Assembly (NCBI RefSeq): GCF_018603905.1
Contig: NZ_JAHFZZ010000030.1
Span: 1-64,000 of the forward strand
DNA length: 64,000 bases
Direction: 5' to 3'
Origin: Nonomuraea sp. NEAU-A123
Lineage (GTDB): Bacteria; Actinomycetota; Actinomycetes; Streptosporangiales; Streptosporangiaceae
Part shown: one piece after another, positions 53,168-62,595 of the stretch
Layout: each line of letters starts with the position of its first letter
Numbering within the stretch: the first letter of the stretch is position 1
Notes under the pieces: generated by a model
Database searches by the model: none
What the model was told of the DNA's origin: nothing
Seen by the model: only the letters and a program-made list of their open reading frames with translations
Translations under genes and position numbers: made by a program

Positions 53168-54935
53168 GCGCCCGCCCCAGGTAGATGCTCAGCACGCGCT
53201 CGTCGGCGCGGATCTCGTCGATGGTGCCCTGGGCGAAGACCGCGCCCTTGTGCAGGACGGTCACCGGGGCGCCGACCTCGCGGATGAACTCCATGTCGTG
53301 CTCGACCACCACCACCGTGCAGTAGGCGGCCAGGGTCCGCACGACTTCGGCGATGAGGTGGGTCTCCTCCCTGGTCATACCCGCCGTCGGTTCGTCCAGC
53401 AGGACGACCCGGGGCCGGGCCGCCAGCACCATGCCGATCTCCAGGAGCTGGCGGTGGCCGTGCGCCAGCTCGGCGGCCAGGTCCGCCGAGCGGCCGGACA
53501 GCCCCAGCCAGTCCGCCATCTCCCTGGCCCTGCGGTCGGACTCGGGCACCGATCGGCAGTCGGCGTAGGCGCAGACCCACAGGTTCTCCAGCACGGTGGA
53601 GTCCAGGTAGACGCTGGGCACCTGCCGCTTGATGCCGAGGCCCAGCCTGGCCCGCTGGAAGGTGGAGCGCCGGGTGATGTCGGCGCCGTCCAGCCAGACC
53701 GTCCCCTCGGTGGGCCGGTTGGCGCCGACCAGCAGGGAGAACAGGGTGCTCTTGCCGGCGCCGTTGGGACCCACGATGGAGTGCGCCCGCGTCGGCTCGA
53801 ACTCCAGCGAGACGTGGTCGGTGGCGAGCAGCCCACCGAACCGCTTCACCAGGTCATGGGTGGCCAGCGTGGCGGGGGGACGCCCGTCGAGCGGCAATGG
53901 CGGCGGACCTTCGACGGCGAGCACCGGAGCGGCCTCGTCGGCGTGCCCGGCCCGGCGGCGGCGGACCAGGGAGATGAGCGCGGGCACCACGCCTGAGGGC
54001 AGCAGGAGCACCATGACGATGAGCACCGCGCCCAGGATGATCGGCCCGAGGTCTCCGCCGCTGCCGCCCAGCGCCGAGGTGAGCGGCTCGATCATGGCGA
54101 CCCCGGCCAGGCCGCCGAGCAGCGAACCGCGCCCGCCGACCAGCACCCAGACCACCACCAGCGCGGACTGGGCCAGCCCGAACACCGACGGGTCGACATA
54201 GAGCGCGCTGGCCGCGTACAGGGCGCCGGCCAGGCCCGCCACCACGCCGCCCAGCGTGAACGCCTGGAGCCGGACCCGCCGGGGGTCGAAGCCCATCAGC
54301 TCGGTGCGGCCCTCGTTGCGCGCGGTGGCCAGCACGATCCGGCCGAACGGGCGGCCCAGCAGCCGGCGCAGACCGACCGCGACCAGCGCGGTCACCCCGA
54401 CGACCAGGTAGAACGTGGCCGGAATGGTCAGCCCGTCGGGCGCCCCCGGCGCGGTGAGCACGGGTGCGCCGAGCCCGTTGTACCCGCCCAGGACCGCGAC
54501 CCCGATGCGGTAGCTCGGGTCGGACAGGCTGCTCATCACGGTCAGCAGCAGCAGCGAGAAGGCCAGCGTCACCACCGCGACAGGCAGCTCGCCGAGCCGG
54601 CCGTAGAACACGAAGTACCCGATCAGCGCGGCCGCGAGCCCGCCGCACACCGCCCCGACGAGCAGCGCGGAGAACGACTCGCCGGTCACCGGCAGCAGGT
54701 TCGCCCCCGCCACGCCGTACGCGTAGGCGCCGATGCCGAACAGCGCACCCTGGGCGAAGCTGAAGATGCCGGCCTTGCCCCAGACCAGGACCAGGCTGAG
54801 CGCGAGCAGGCCGTACACGGTCCAGGTGGTGAGCTGCTGCACCTGCGCGATGCTCCCGGCGCCCGCGGCCAGCGCCGCCACGGCGGTGATGACCAGGATG
54901 CCCGGAGTGCTGGAGACCAGGCGGGTGAAAGTCAC
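53151..54935 (-). CDS. Fused ABC permease-ATPase (LivM-LivG fusion), system 2
   Basis: 594 residues from GTG 54935. Residues 1-320 are a LivM-type permease ('LLALSLVLVWGKAGIFSFAQ', 'ATARNEGRTELMGFDPRRVR'). A charged linker (about 320-350) leads to a complete ATPase (Walker A 'GPNGAGKSTLF', 'GLGIKRQVPSVYLDSTVLEN', 'LAHGHRQLLEIGMVLAARPR', 'VVLLDEPTAGM'). The fusion ties one ATPase to one permease half. The ATPase half resembles UrtD. Confidence 0.9.
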   Translation of the reverse strand: MTFTRLVSSTPGILVITAVAALAAGAGSIAQVQQLTTWTVYGLLALSLVLVWGKAGIFSFAQGALFGIGAYAYGVAGANLLPVTGESFSALLVGAVCGGLAAALIGYFVFYGRLGELPVAVVTLAFSLLLLTVMSSLSDPSYRIGVAVLGGYNGLGAPVLTAPGAPDGLTIPATFYLVVGVTALVAVGLRRLLGRPFGRIVLATARNEGRTELMGFDPRRVRLQAFTLGGVVAGLAGALYAASALYVDPSVFGLAQSALVVVWVLVGGRGSLLGGLAGVAMIEPLTSALGGSGGDLGPIILGAVLIVMVLLLPSGVVPALISLVRRRRAGHADEAAPVLAVEGPPPLPLDGRPPATLATHDLVKRFGGLLATDHVSLEFEPTRAHSIVGPNGAGKSTLFSLLVGANRPTEGTVWLDGADITRRSTFQRARLGLGIKRQVPSVYLDSTVLENLWVCAYADCRSVPESDRRAREMADWLGLSGRSADLAAELAHGHRQLLEIGMVLAARPRVVLLDEPTAGMTREETHLIAEVVRTLAAYCTVVVVEHDMEFIREVGAPVTVLHKGAVFAQGTIDEIRADERVLSIYLGRAHVEAS

Positions 54936-55804
54936 AGGGTCGTCCTTCGGTAACGGCCGGAGATACCGCCCGGCAGCAGACGCAGGATCACGGTCGCGGC
55001 CACCAGCAGGGCGGCCGTGCCGAGCAGCGGCGTGGACAGCAGGGTGACCACCTGGCGGACCAGCCCGAGCAGCCCGGCGGAGGCCGCCGTGCCGGTGACC
55101 ACGGCCGGCCCGCCGAGCACCACGGTGATGAACGCCGAGGAGATCAGCGGGATGCCCATCGTGGGTACCACCGCCACGACCGGCGCGAGCAGCGCGCCGG
55201 CGGCACCGGCCAGGGCGGAGCCGAGCCCGAAGGTGAGCATGTTGATGCGGGAGGTGTCGATCCCGAGGTTGGCGGCCATCGCCCGGTTCTGCATCGTGGC
55301 GCGGGCCAGCAGTCCGTAGCGGGTCCGCAGGAACAGCAGGAGCACCAGCCCGACCAGCGCCAGGGCGGCGGCCACGATGACCAGGCTGTACCAGCCGATC
55401 GAGTACCGCCCGAGCGAGAAGCTGCCGAGCGGGGTGGCGATGCCCTCCGGGCTGCTGCCCAGCAGCAGGGTGGCGCCCTGCTGCAGGATCAGCCCGAGAC
55501 CGAACGTGGCCAGCAGCGTGCCCTCGATCCGCTTGCCGTACAGGCGGCGGATCAGCAGGCGCTCCGTCACGACGCCGACCAGGCCGGTGACGACCGGACC
55601 GGCCACCATGGCCGCCCAGAGCGGGACGCCCTGCCGTACGGCGAGGACGACGGTGAAGGCGCCGATCATGATGAACTCGCCGTGCGCCATGTTGATCACG
55701 CCCATCATGCCGAACACGATGGACAGGCCGAGCGAGACGAGGACCAGGGTGGCGACGTCGAACAGGATGTTGGTCCCGGCGTTCGCCAGGTAGTCGAGTG
55801 GCAT
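54932..55804 (-). CDS. ABC permease (LivH/UrtB-like), system 2
   Basis: 290 residues with about eight membrane helices. 'LGLSIVFGMMGVINMAHGEF' is the family hallmark and 'ATMQNRAMAANLGIDTSRIN' the EAA-like loop (UrtB type). The stop overlaps the GTG of the fused gene. Confidence 0.9.
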   Translation of the reverse strand: MPLDYLANAGTNILFDVATLVLVSLGLSIVFGMMGVINMAHGEFIMIGAFTVVLAVRQGVPLWAAMVAGPVVTGLVGVVTERLLIRRLYGKRIEGTLLATFGLGLILQQGATLLLGSSPEGIATPLGSFSLGRYSIGWYSLVIVAAALALVGLVLLLFLRTRYGLLARATMQNRAMAANLGIDTSRINMLTFGLGSALAGAAGALLAPVVAVVPTMGIPLISSAFITVVLGGPAVVTGTAASAGLLGLVRQVVTLLSTPLLGTAALLVAATVILRLLPGGISGRYRRTTL

Positions 55805-55844
55805 AGTGCTCCATCCAGCGGGGGACCCGCGGTCCTGCGGTCCG

Positions 55845-57092
55845 CTACGCGGGGGTGAAGGCCCGGTTCAGTGTCGGGTTCCGTACCAGGTCGCAGACGG
55901 TCTTCTCGTACTGCGGCGGCTGCGCGGGGAAGGTCTTGAGCAGGTCGAACCCGCGCTTGTCGTTGACCGTGGCCAGGGTGATGTCCTCGGTGACGTGGTG
56001 CGTCGGCCCGTCGACCTTGATGGTCCCGGACGGCGAGTCGATGGACAGGGTGCCGGACTCGATCACTTTGAGCACCTTGTCGCGGTCGAGGCTGCCGGCC
56101 TTGCGCACCGCCTCGGCCCACAGGTGCCAGCCGTTCCACTCGGAGACGGCCAGGTCGGTGATGTAGGCGTGCTTGGCGCCGTAGGCGGCCGCGTACTTCT
56201 CGCGGAACGCCTTGTTCGCCGGGTTGTCGAGCTCCTGGTAGTAGTTGTAGGAGGTGACGATGCCCTTGGCCTCCGCCGGGCTGAGGATCTCCTGCTCGTT
56301 GCCGAGCCCGAAGGACGGCGAGACAATCTTGATCTTGGCACCCAGCCCCTTGGCCGCGAACTCGCGGTAGAACGGCACGTGGTTCGAGCCGACCAGGACC
56401 GACACCACCACGTCGGGGGCCTCGCGCTGGATGTTGTTCAGCACGGCGCCGAAGTCGCCGCTGTCCAGCGAGACGAAGTCCGTGCCGACGACCTTGGCGC
56501 CGTACTGGGCGGCGTACTTCTGGATCCACTGCGTGGAGATGCGGCCGTAGTTGTAGTCCGCGGCCACGACGTACATCTTCTTGCCGAGGTTGGCGGCCGC
56601 GTAGTTGATCAGCGGGTCGAGGAACTGCGAGGCCGTCTCGCCGGTGATCACCTGGTTGCGGTCGCAGACGCCGCCCTCGTAGAGGCTGTTGTAGAAGTAC
56701 AGGGTCCGCGTGCGCTGCAGCGCGGGGCGCATGGCCTCGCGGGAGGCGCTGGTGATGCCGCCCATCACGACCGCGGCCTCGTCCTTGGTGGCCGCCTGGC
56801 CGGCGTACTCGACGTTCTTGTCCGTCTGCGACTGCGAGTCGTACGCGACGAGCTTGAGCTTGCGGCCGAGCACGCCGCCGGAGGCGTTGATGTCGTCGAC
56901 GGCCAACTTGGCCACGTTCGACTTCGGTGTGCCGTAGATGCTCAGCGGGCCGGTGAGGTCGAGGATCGAGGCCACCGGGATGGGGCCGTCACCCGGCTTC
57001 CCGGCGGCGTTCCCCGCGCAGGCGCTGGTGGTCAGCAGGACGGCGGTGGCCAGGATCGCGGCGCGCCGGCCCGATGCGGATAGTGGTGCCAC
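55845..57092 (-). CDS. ABC substrate-binding lipoprotein (urea/short-chain amide type), system 2
   Basis: 415 residues from GTG 57092. Lipobox 'VLLTTSAC' (Cys25). 'SILDLTGPLSIYGTPKSNVA', 'YNSLYEGGVCDRNQVITGET' and 'VAADYNYGRISTQWIQKYAA' match the UrtA/FmdD/AmiC-like binding-protein group for urea and short amides. First gene of importer 2. Given the urease 3 kb away, urea or an amide is the likely cargo (inference). Confidence 0.87.
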   Translation of the reverse strand: MAPLSASGRRAAILATAVLLTTSACAGNAAGKPGDGPIPVASILDLTGPLSIYGTPKSNVAKLAVDDINASGGVLGRKLKLVAYDSQSQTDKNVEYAGQAATKDEAAVVMGGITSASREAMRPALQRTRTLYFYNSLYEGGVCDRNQVITGETASQFLDPLINYAAANLGKKMYVVAADYNYGRISTQWIQKYAAQYGAKVVGTDFVSLDSGDFGAVLNNIQREAPDVVVSVLVGSNHVPFYREFAAKGLGAKIKIVSPSFGLGNEQEILSPAEAKGIVTSYNYYQELDNPANKAFREKYAAAYGAKHAYITDLAVSEWNGWHLWAEAVRKAGSLDRDKVLKVIESGTLSIDSPSGTIKVDGPTHHVTEDITLATVNDKRGFDLLKTFPAQPPQYEKTVCDLVRNPTLNRAFTPA

Positions 57093-57117
57093 GTGGATCT
57101 CCCAGAAGGTGCGCGGG

Positions 57118-58560
57118 TCAGGCCGGGTCGGTGTTGGTGCTGGTCATGACGTACTTGAGCCGGGTGTAGTCCTCGAAGCCGAGCTGCGAGAGGTCCTTGC
57201 CGTTGCCGGATTTCTTGAAGCCGCCGTGCGGCAGCTCGGCGAGGATCACCTGGTGGCAGTTGATCCACACGGCGCCGAAGTCCAGCCGGGCCGAGACCCG
57301 CGTGGCCCTGCCGTGGTCGTTGGTCCAGAGGCTGGAGGCCAGCCCGTACTCCACCCCGTTGGCCAGCGCCAGCGCCTCCTCCTCGGAGCCGAACGGCTGG
57401 ACGGTCACCACCGGGCCGAAGACCTCCTGCTGGACGATCGCGTCGTCCTGCCGCACACCGGCGACCACGGTGGGCGCGTAGAAGTAGCCGTCGCCGGGCA
57501 GCCGCTTGCCGCCGCCGACCACCCGCGCGTGTCCGGGCAGCCCGTCCACGAAGCCGCTCACCCGCTCAAGCTGGGCGGCGCTGTTCAGCGGGCCGAGGAA
57601 CGCGGCGGTGTCCTCCGGCGGCCCGACCCGGGTGTCACGGGCGGCGTCGGCCAGCGCCGTCACCAGCGCGTCGTGCACCGTGTCCTGGACCAGCACCCGG
57701 GTGACGGCGGTGCAGTCCTGGCCGGCGTTGAAGAAGGCGGCGTCGGCCAGCGCGCGGGCGGTGCGGGCCACGTCCACGTCGTCGAAGACGATCGCCGGGG
57801 CCTTGCCGCCCAGCTCCAGGTGGAGGTTCTTCAGCGTCGGCGCCGAGGCGGCGGTGATCTCCGAGCCCGCGCGGGTGCTGCCGGTGAAGGCGATCATGTC
57901 CGGGCGCGGGTGCGCCACCAGCAGCCGGCCGGTGTCCCGGTCGCCGCAGACCACGTTGACCACGCCGGGCGGCAGTACGGCGGCGCACAGCCGGCCCAGC
58001 AGCGCGGCCGTGGCCGGGGTGGTGTCGGCCGGCTTGAGGACCACGGTGTTGCCCGCGGCCAGTGCGGGCGCGAGCTTCCAGACGGCCATCATCAGCGGGT
58101 AGTTCCACGGCACGATCGCGGCCACGACCCCGATCGGCTCCCGCCTGACGTGTGCGGTGTGGCCTTCGGCGTACTCGCCGCCCGCGGGGGCGTTGAGCAG
58201 CCGGGCGGCGCCCGCGAAGAAGCGGAACTGGTCGGCGCTGCGCAGCACCTCGATGACACGGGTGGTCTCGCGCGGCTTGCCGGTGCCGCGTACCTCGGCC
58301 TCCAGCAGCTCCTCCGCGTGCTCCTCGATCGCGTCGGCGATGCGCAGCAGGGCCCGCTGCCGCTCGCCGGGCGTGGTGGTGCTCCATCCGGGCAGCGCCG
58401 CCGCCGCGGCGGCCACCGCCCGGTCGACGTCGGCGGCCCCGGAGCGCGGGGCGGTGCCGTACACCGTGCCCGTGCTGGGGTCGACGAGGTCCATCCGGGC
58501 CCCGTCGGCCGCTTCCGCCGGTTCGCCGTCGATGACGTTGCGTATCTCGATCGGGCGCAT
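57118..58560 (-). CDS. Aldehyde dehydrogenase (aminobutyraldehyde dehydrogenase-like)
   Basis: 480 residues from ATG 58560. 'VPWNYPLMMAVWKLAPALAA', 'FTGSTRAGSEI', 'LELGGKAP' (general base Glu) and 'NAGQDCTA' (nucleophile Cys283). The closing 'HGGFKKSGNGKDLSQLGFED' is characteristic of gamma-aminobutyraldehyde/betaine aldehyde-type enzymes. It lies 25 bp upstream of importer 2 and is probably co-transcribed, pointing to catabolism of an amine or polyamine. Confidence 0.9.
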   Translation of the reverse strand: MRPIEIRNVIDGEPAEAADGARMDLVDPSTGTVYGTAPRSGAADVDRAVAAAAAALPGWSTTTPGERQRALLRIADAIEEHAEELLEAEVRGTGKPRETTRVIEVLRSADQFRFFAGAARLLNAPAGGEYAEGHTAHVRREPIGVVAAIVPWNYPLMMAVWKLAPALAAGNTVVLKPADTTPATAALLGRLCAAVLPPGVVNVVCGDRDTGRLLVAHPRPDMIAFTGSTRAGSEITAASAPTLKNLHLELGGKAPAIVFDDVDVARTARALADAAFFNAGQDCTAVTRVLVQDTVHDALVTALADAARDTRVGPPEDTAAFLGPLNSAAQLERVSGFVDGLPGHARVVGGGKRLPGDGYFYAPTVVAGVRQDDAIVQQEVFGPVVTVQPFGSEEEALALANGVEYGLASSLWTNDHGRATRVSARLDFGAVWINCHQVILAELPHGGFKKSGNGKDLSQLGFEDYTRLKYVMTSTNTDPA

Positions 58561-58801
58561 GCTGCCTCCAGCGCTGAGTGATTCGGAGTCGGCCACGGTC
58601 GCCGCCGGGCCGGGGTTCCCGCCGGATCGGGGATCGGGTCCGCGCGGGGGTGACGTGATGGGTGGCGGGTCCGGGGACCCGCTTACCGTGCTCGGCCGTC
58701 AGGCCGCCGACCTCCCGCATGGCAAAGCCTGGTCGAGAGGGGTCGGCGTGAGCAATGGATGACTGCCCGCCGTCGGGCGCGCCCGCTTGGGCGAACGCAC
58801 A

Positions 58802-60040
58802 TCAGCGCGGGAAGGAGGGCCCGTCGGGCTGGGTCGCGGGGGATGCCGCGTGCTGTCCGGCGGCCTGCGGAGTGTCCCGGTACCGCAGCGCTTTGAGCGC
58901 CACCACCAGGATCGCCGCGTCCCTGGGCCGGGTGAGCGAGAGGTCGCAGAGCTGCTCGACCCGGCGGAGATGGTTGATCACGGTGTTGCGGTGCCGGTAC
59001 AGCCGCCGGGCCACCTGGGCCGTCGTCCCGTCGGTCTCCAGCCAGCCGTGCAGCGTCTCCAGCAGCCGCTCGCGCTCGCTCTCGGGCAGGGCGAGCACCG
59101 GAGCCAGCACGCCGAGGGCCAGCGTGCGGGCCGCGCCCACCTGGTCGGACAGCAGCGTCTCGATGACCAGCTCGCGCGAGTCGTGCACCCGGCCGCCGTC
59201 GGCTCCGCGCAGGGCGGCCCTGGCCAGCGAGGTGCCGGACGGGAAGGCGTACAGGTCGGGGGTCATCGGGGCGACCGCCGCGACCCGCTCGGGGTGCCCG
59301 GCGACCAGTTGGTCCAGCTCCGTACGTGCCTGGGCGGACCAGAGCGTCACCCCGACCATGTCCAGGCCGAGCGGGATGACATGCGCGGGTGCGCCGAGCG
59401 CGCGCCAGCGCATCTCCAGCCGGTGCGCGATCTCCTCGGGCAGCCGGGCGGCCATCACCAGCAGCCGCCGGTCGGGCGGCAGTTGCAGGGCCTCGGCGGC
59501 GTCGGAGACCAGGCGCGCGGACGGCTCGGTGGCGTAGGCGAGCGCGGTGAACGCCTGGGCGCGGCGGGCCATCCGCTCACGGTCCAGCGCCACCTCCTCA
59601 TGCCGGTATCCCTGGGTGATCGCGGTCATGGCGTCGTCCAGCGCCGCCCAGACGCGCAGCGCGCCGGTGGCGATGACCGCGGCCGCGTGCTCGGCCGGCT
59701 GCGCCTCGCTGGTCAGCGCGTTCCAGACCACGGTGAAGTCCATCCGGATGGCACGCAGGACGTCCTCCAGCGGCACGCCCTGACGCAGCCGGCGGCGGCC
59801 GACCGCGAACGCGCGGGCCGTGGCGCTCTCCGACAGCGGGCGGCCGATGAGCGCGTCGAGCACGATGTCGAGCACGTTGCGGCCACTGGCGGCCAGATCC
59901 TCCCGGGGAACGAGGGTCAGGTAGCTCGGCACGGAGTGCACGATGTGGCCGTTGACGACATCGGCGAGCTCGTCCCGGCGAGCCAGCAGCCGCTCGCCGG
60001 CCTGCCGAACCAGCTGCTCGGTGATGTCATCGGTCAACAT
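58802..60040 (-). CDS. PucR-family transcriptional regulator
   Basis: 412 residues. A GGDEF-like/RsbRD-type helical N-terminal half leads to the PucR C-terminal HTH 'LETDGTTAQVARRLYRHRNT', 'VINHLRRVEQLCDLSLTRPR'. The family controls purine, urea, amine and amino acid use. It lies between the dehydrogenase/importer operon and the divergent urease genes, so it is the likely regulator of both. Confidence 0.88.
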   Translation of the reverse strand: MLTDDITEQLVRQAGERLLARRDELADVVNGHIVHSVPSYLTLVPREDLAASGRNVLDIVLDALIGRPLSESATARAFAVGRRRLRQGVPLEDVLRAIRMDFTVVWNALTSEAQPAEHAAAVIATGALRVWAALDDAMTAITQGYRHEEVALDRERMARRAQAFTALAYATEPSARLVSDAAEALQLPPDRRLLVMAARLPEEIAHRLEMRWRALGAPAHVIPLGLDMVGVTLWSAQARTELDQLVAGHPERVAAVAPMTPDLYAFPSGTSLARAALRGADGGRVHDSRELVIETLLSDQVGAARTLALGVLAPVLALPESERERLLETLHGWLETDGTTAQVARRLYRHRNTVINHLRRVEQLCDLSLTRPRDAAILVVALKALRYRDTPQAAGQHAASPATQPDGPSFPR

Positions 60041-60295
60041 TCGTGCATCTTACCTGCGGCTTTTCGGCGGTCTTGCTGAGTTTTTCTGTCAGATGCGGAG
60101 GGCAGGCGATGAGCAGTTGCACATCAACCGGACATCTGCCCGGTGCACGCGACCATGGTTCGGGCATGTCGGGCGGGCCTAGCATCGCAGCGACGCCCGC
60201 CGCGGCAGGGCCGGCCGTACAGAGCCCCCGTCTGGCGCCTGCCCCACTCGTGGCGCACGATTCGCAGGGGCACTCTCGTGAAGGGGCGCTGAGGA

Positions 60296-60907
60296 ATGCA
60301 TCTGACACCCGCGGAACAGGACCGGCTGACCGTCTTCACCGCCGCCGAACTGGCCCGCAGACGACGGTCCCGGGGACAGCCGCTGTCCGCCCCCGAGGTC
60401 GTCGCGCTGATCACCGACGAGGTGCTGGAAGCGGCCTGGTCCGGTACGTCGATGGCCGGGGCGATCACCGCCGGGCAGGAGGCGGTGGCCGCGCACGACG
60501 CGCTGCCCGGCGTCCGCGCCCTGGTCCGGCACGTCGAGGTCGAGGCGCTGTTCCCCACCGGCACCGCGCTGGTCGTCATCGAGGATCCCCTCGGTGCCCC
60601 GGACGGGGACTCACCCGGCGCGGTCATGGTCGCCACACCGCTGATCACGCTCAACGCCGATCGCCCGTGCATCGAGCTCCCGGTGACCAACAGCGCCGAG
60701 GTGACCGTACGCGTGTCGTCGCACTACCCGTTCTGGGAGGTCAACCAGGCGTTGCGGTTCGACCGGGCGGCGGCCACCGGCTTCCGGCTGGACGTGCCCG
60801 CGGGCAGCAACGTGGAGTTCCCGCCGGGGGAGACCCGGCACGTACGGCTGGTCGCGCTGGGCGGCAAGGCCAGCGCGCCCCGCCTGCTGCTGGAGGAGAG
60901 CACGTGA
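60296..60907 (+). CDS. ureAB: Urease subunits gamma and beta, fused
   Basis: 203 residues. The N-terminal 100 residues are UreA ('LTPAEQDRLTVFTAAELARR', 'SAPEVVALITDEVLEAAWSG'). The rest is UreB ('VTNSAEVTVRVSSHYPFWEV', 'NQALRFDRAAATGFRLDVPA', 'ETRHVRLVALGG'). Gamma-beta fusions occur in some actinomycetes and Helicobacter. It is translationally coupled (GTGA) to ureC. 256 bp separate it from the divergent PucR gene. Confidence 0.93.
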   Translation: MHLTPAEQDRLTVFTAAELARRRRSRGQPLSAPEVVALITDEVLEAAWSGTSMAGAITAGQEAVAAHDALPGVRALVRHVEVEALFPTGTALVVIEDPLGAPDGDSPGAVMVATPLITLNADRPCIELPVTNSAEVTVRVSSHYPFWEVNQALRFDRAAATGFRLDVPAGSNVEFPPGETRHVRLVALGGKASAPRLLLEEST

Positions 60908-62583
60908 GCACCATGGACCGCGCCACCTACGCCGTGTTGTACGGCCCCACCACGGGCGACCGGGTACGGCTGGCCGACACCGGCCTCGTGGTCGAGGTGG
61001 AGCACGACGACACCGAGCCCGGGGACGAGCTGCTCGGCGGGTGCGGCAAGACCGTGCGCGAGGGCCTGCTGGCCACCAGCCGGCCCGGCGACTCGCAGCT
61101 CGACCTGCTGGTGAGCAACGTGCTGCTGCTCGACCCGCTGCTCGGGGTCCGCAAGACCAACATCGGCGTCAAGGACGGGCGGGTCGTGGCCGTGGGCCGG
61201 GCCGGCAGCCCGGACGCGGTGAGCGACCTCGACCTGATCGTGGGCCCGCACACCACGATCATCCCGGCCGAAGGGCTGATCGCCACCCCCGGCGCGGTCG
61301 ACTCACACGTCCACCTGTCCAGCCCGGCGCTGCTGGACGGGGCGTTGTCCGCGGGCGTCACCACGATCGTCGGCATGGGTGTCGGCGGTGCCTGGGACGT
61401 CGGCGTCAACCCCGGGCGGCACCTGCGGCTCATGGTCGAGGCGTGGCGTGACGTACCGCTGAACGTCGCCTTCCTGTCCCGCGGGTCGGCCACCGAGCCG
61501 GCCCTGCTGGAGCAGGCGCTGCTGGCCGGCGCGGGTGGGTTCAAGGTGCACGAGGACTTCGGCGCCCAGCCGACGGTGGTCGACACCTGCCTGTCCGTCG
61601 CCGACCAGCTCGACGTGCCGGTGGCCCTGCACACCGACTCGCTGAACGAGTCCGGCCTGCTGTCCGACACCCTCTCGGCGACCCGGGGCCGGACCGTGCA
61701 CGCCTATCACGTGGAGGGCGGCGGCGGTCACCCCGACCTGCTGGAGATCCTGGCCCACGCGCACGTGCTGCCGTCCTCGACCACGCCGACGATCCCGTAC
61801 ACGGTCAACACCGTGGACGAGCTGTTCCCGATGACCATGACCGTGCACCGCCAGCAGTCGCTGTCGCCCGGCGACGTCGAGACCACCCGCAGCCGGATCC
61901 GCGCGCACGCCATCGCCGCGGAGAACGCGCTGCACGACATGGGCGCGGTCAGCATCATCAACTCCGACGCGATGGGGATGGGCCGCGTCGGGGAGACCCT
62001 GCGGCGCACCTGGCAGCTCGCCGCCCAGGCCAAGGCGCAGCTGGGCGGCACGGCGGGCGCCGACAACGAACGCGTGCTGCGCTTCCTGGCCAAGGTGACC
62101 GTGAACCCGGCCATCGCGCACGGCCTGGCCCACGACGTGGGCAGCATCGCGCCCGGCAAGCTGGCCGACCTGGTGCTCTGGCATCCGGCCTGGTTCGGGG
62201 CCAAGCCGGAGCTGGTCCTCAAGTCCGGCTTCGTCGCGTGGGGGGTGAGCGGGGCGGGCACCGGCTCGACCCGGCTGGCCCAGCCGCGCCGCTACCGGCC
62301 CTTCTTCGGCGGCACCGGCGGCGCGCCCCGGTCACTGGCCACCGTCTTCGTCGCGGCCGAGGCACTGAACGACACCCGGGCCAGGCAGTCCCTGGTGTCC
62401 GGCGTCGGCTACGCGGCGGTGTCCGGCGCGCGCGGACTCACCCGCGCGCACATGGTCCGCAACTCCGCGGTGCCACACGTCCACGTCCCCCGGGACGGCT
62501 CCGCCGTACTGGTCGACGGCCACCCGGTCGGCCTGGCCCCGGCCCAGTCACTCCCCCTCACCCGCCTCCACCACCTGGCCTGA
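60904..62583 (+). CDS. ureC: Urease alpha subunit, divergent form
   Basis: 559 residues from GTG 60904. Nickel ligands are kept: His135 and His137 in 'GAVDSHVHLSSP', Lys214 and nearby His216 in 'GGFKVHEDFG', His in 'VALHTDSLNESG', His in 'VEGGGGHPDL', Asp355 in 'INSDAMGMGRVGE'. The mobile flap reads 'MTMTVHRQQSL' where classical ureases have 'VCHHLDP': the catalytic His is kept (His315), but the flap Cys is Val314 and the next His is Arg316. 'ELFPMTMTV' also differs. It should still bind nickel, but kinetics or substrate may differ. No ureDEFG lies next to it. Confidence 0.9.
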   Translation: MSTMDRATYAVLYGPTTGDRVRLADTGLVVEVEHDDTEPGDELLGGCGKTVREGLLATSRPGDSQLDLLVSNVLLLDPLLGVRKTNIGVKDGRVVAVGRAGSPDAVSDLDLIVGPHTTIIPAEGLIATPGAVDSHVHLSSPALLDGALSAGVTTIVGMGVGGAWDVGVNPGRHLRLMVEAWRDVPLNVAFLSRGSATEPALLEQALLAGAGGFKVHEDFGAQPTVVDTCLSVADQLDVPVALHTDSLNESGLLSDTLSATRGRTVHAYHVEGGGGHPDLLEILAHAHVLPSSTTPTIPYTVNTVDELFPMTMTVHRQQSLSPGDVETTRSRIRAHAIAAENALHDMGAVSIINSDAMGMGRVGETLRRTWQLAAQAKAQLGGTAGADNERVLRFLAKVTVNPAIAHGLAHDVGSIAPGKLADLVLWHPAWFGAKPELVLKSGFVAWGVSGAGTGSTRLAQPRRYRPFFGGTGGAPRSLATVFVAAEALNDTRARQSLVSGVGYAAVSGARGLTRAHMVRNSAVPHVHVPRDGSAVLVDGHPVGLAPAQSLPLTRLHHLA

Positions 62584-62595
62584 CCCGGCCGGGCA

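Noticed and set aside
53151..55814. One 887-residue minus-strand protein
   Set aside because: The frame simply stays open across the UrtB-like gene, which is encoded in another frame; the GTG at 54935 fits the permease start and overlaps the upstream stop.
56938..58581. 547-residue plus-strand frame opposite the aldehyde dehydrogenase
   Set aside because: Val/Gly/Arg-rich antisense shadow; the dehydrogenase has all catalytic motifs.
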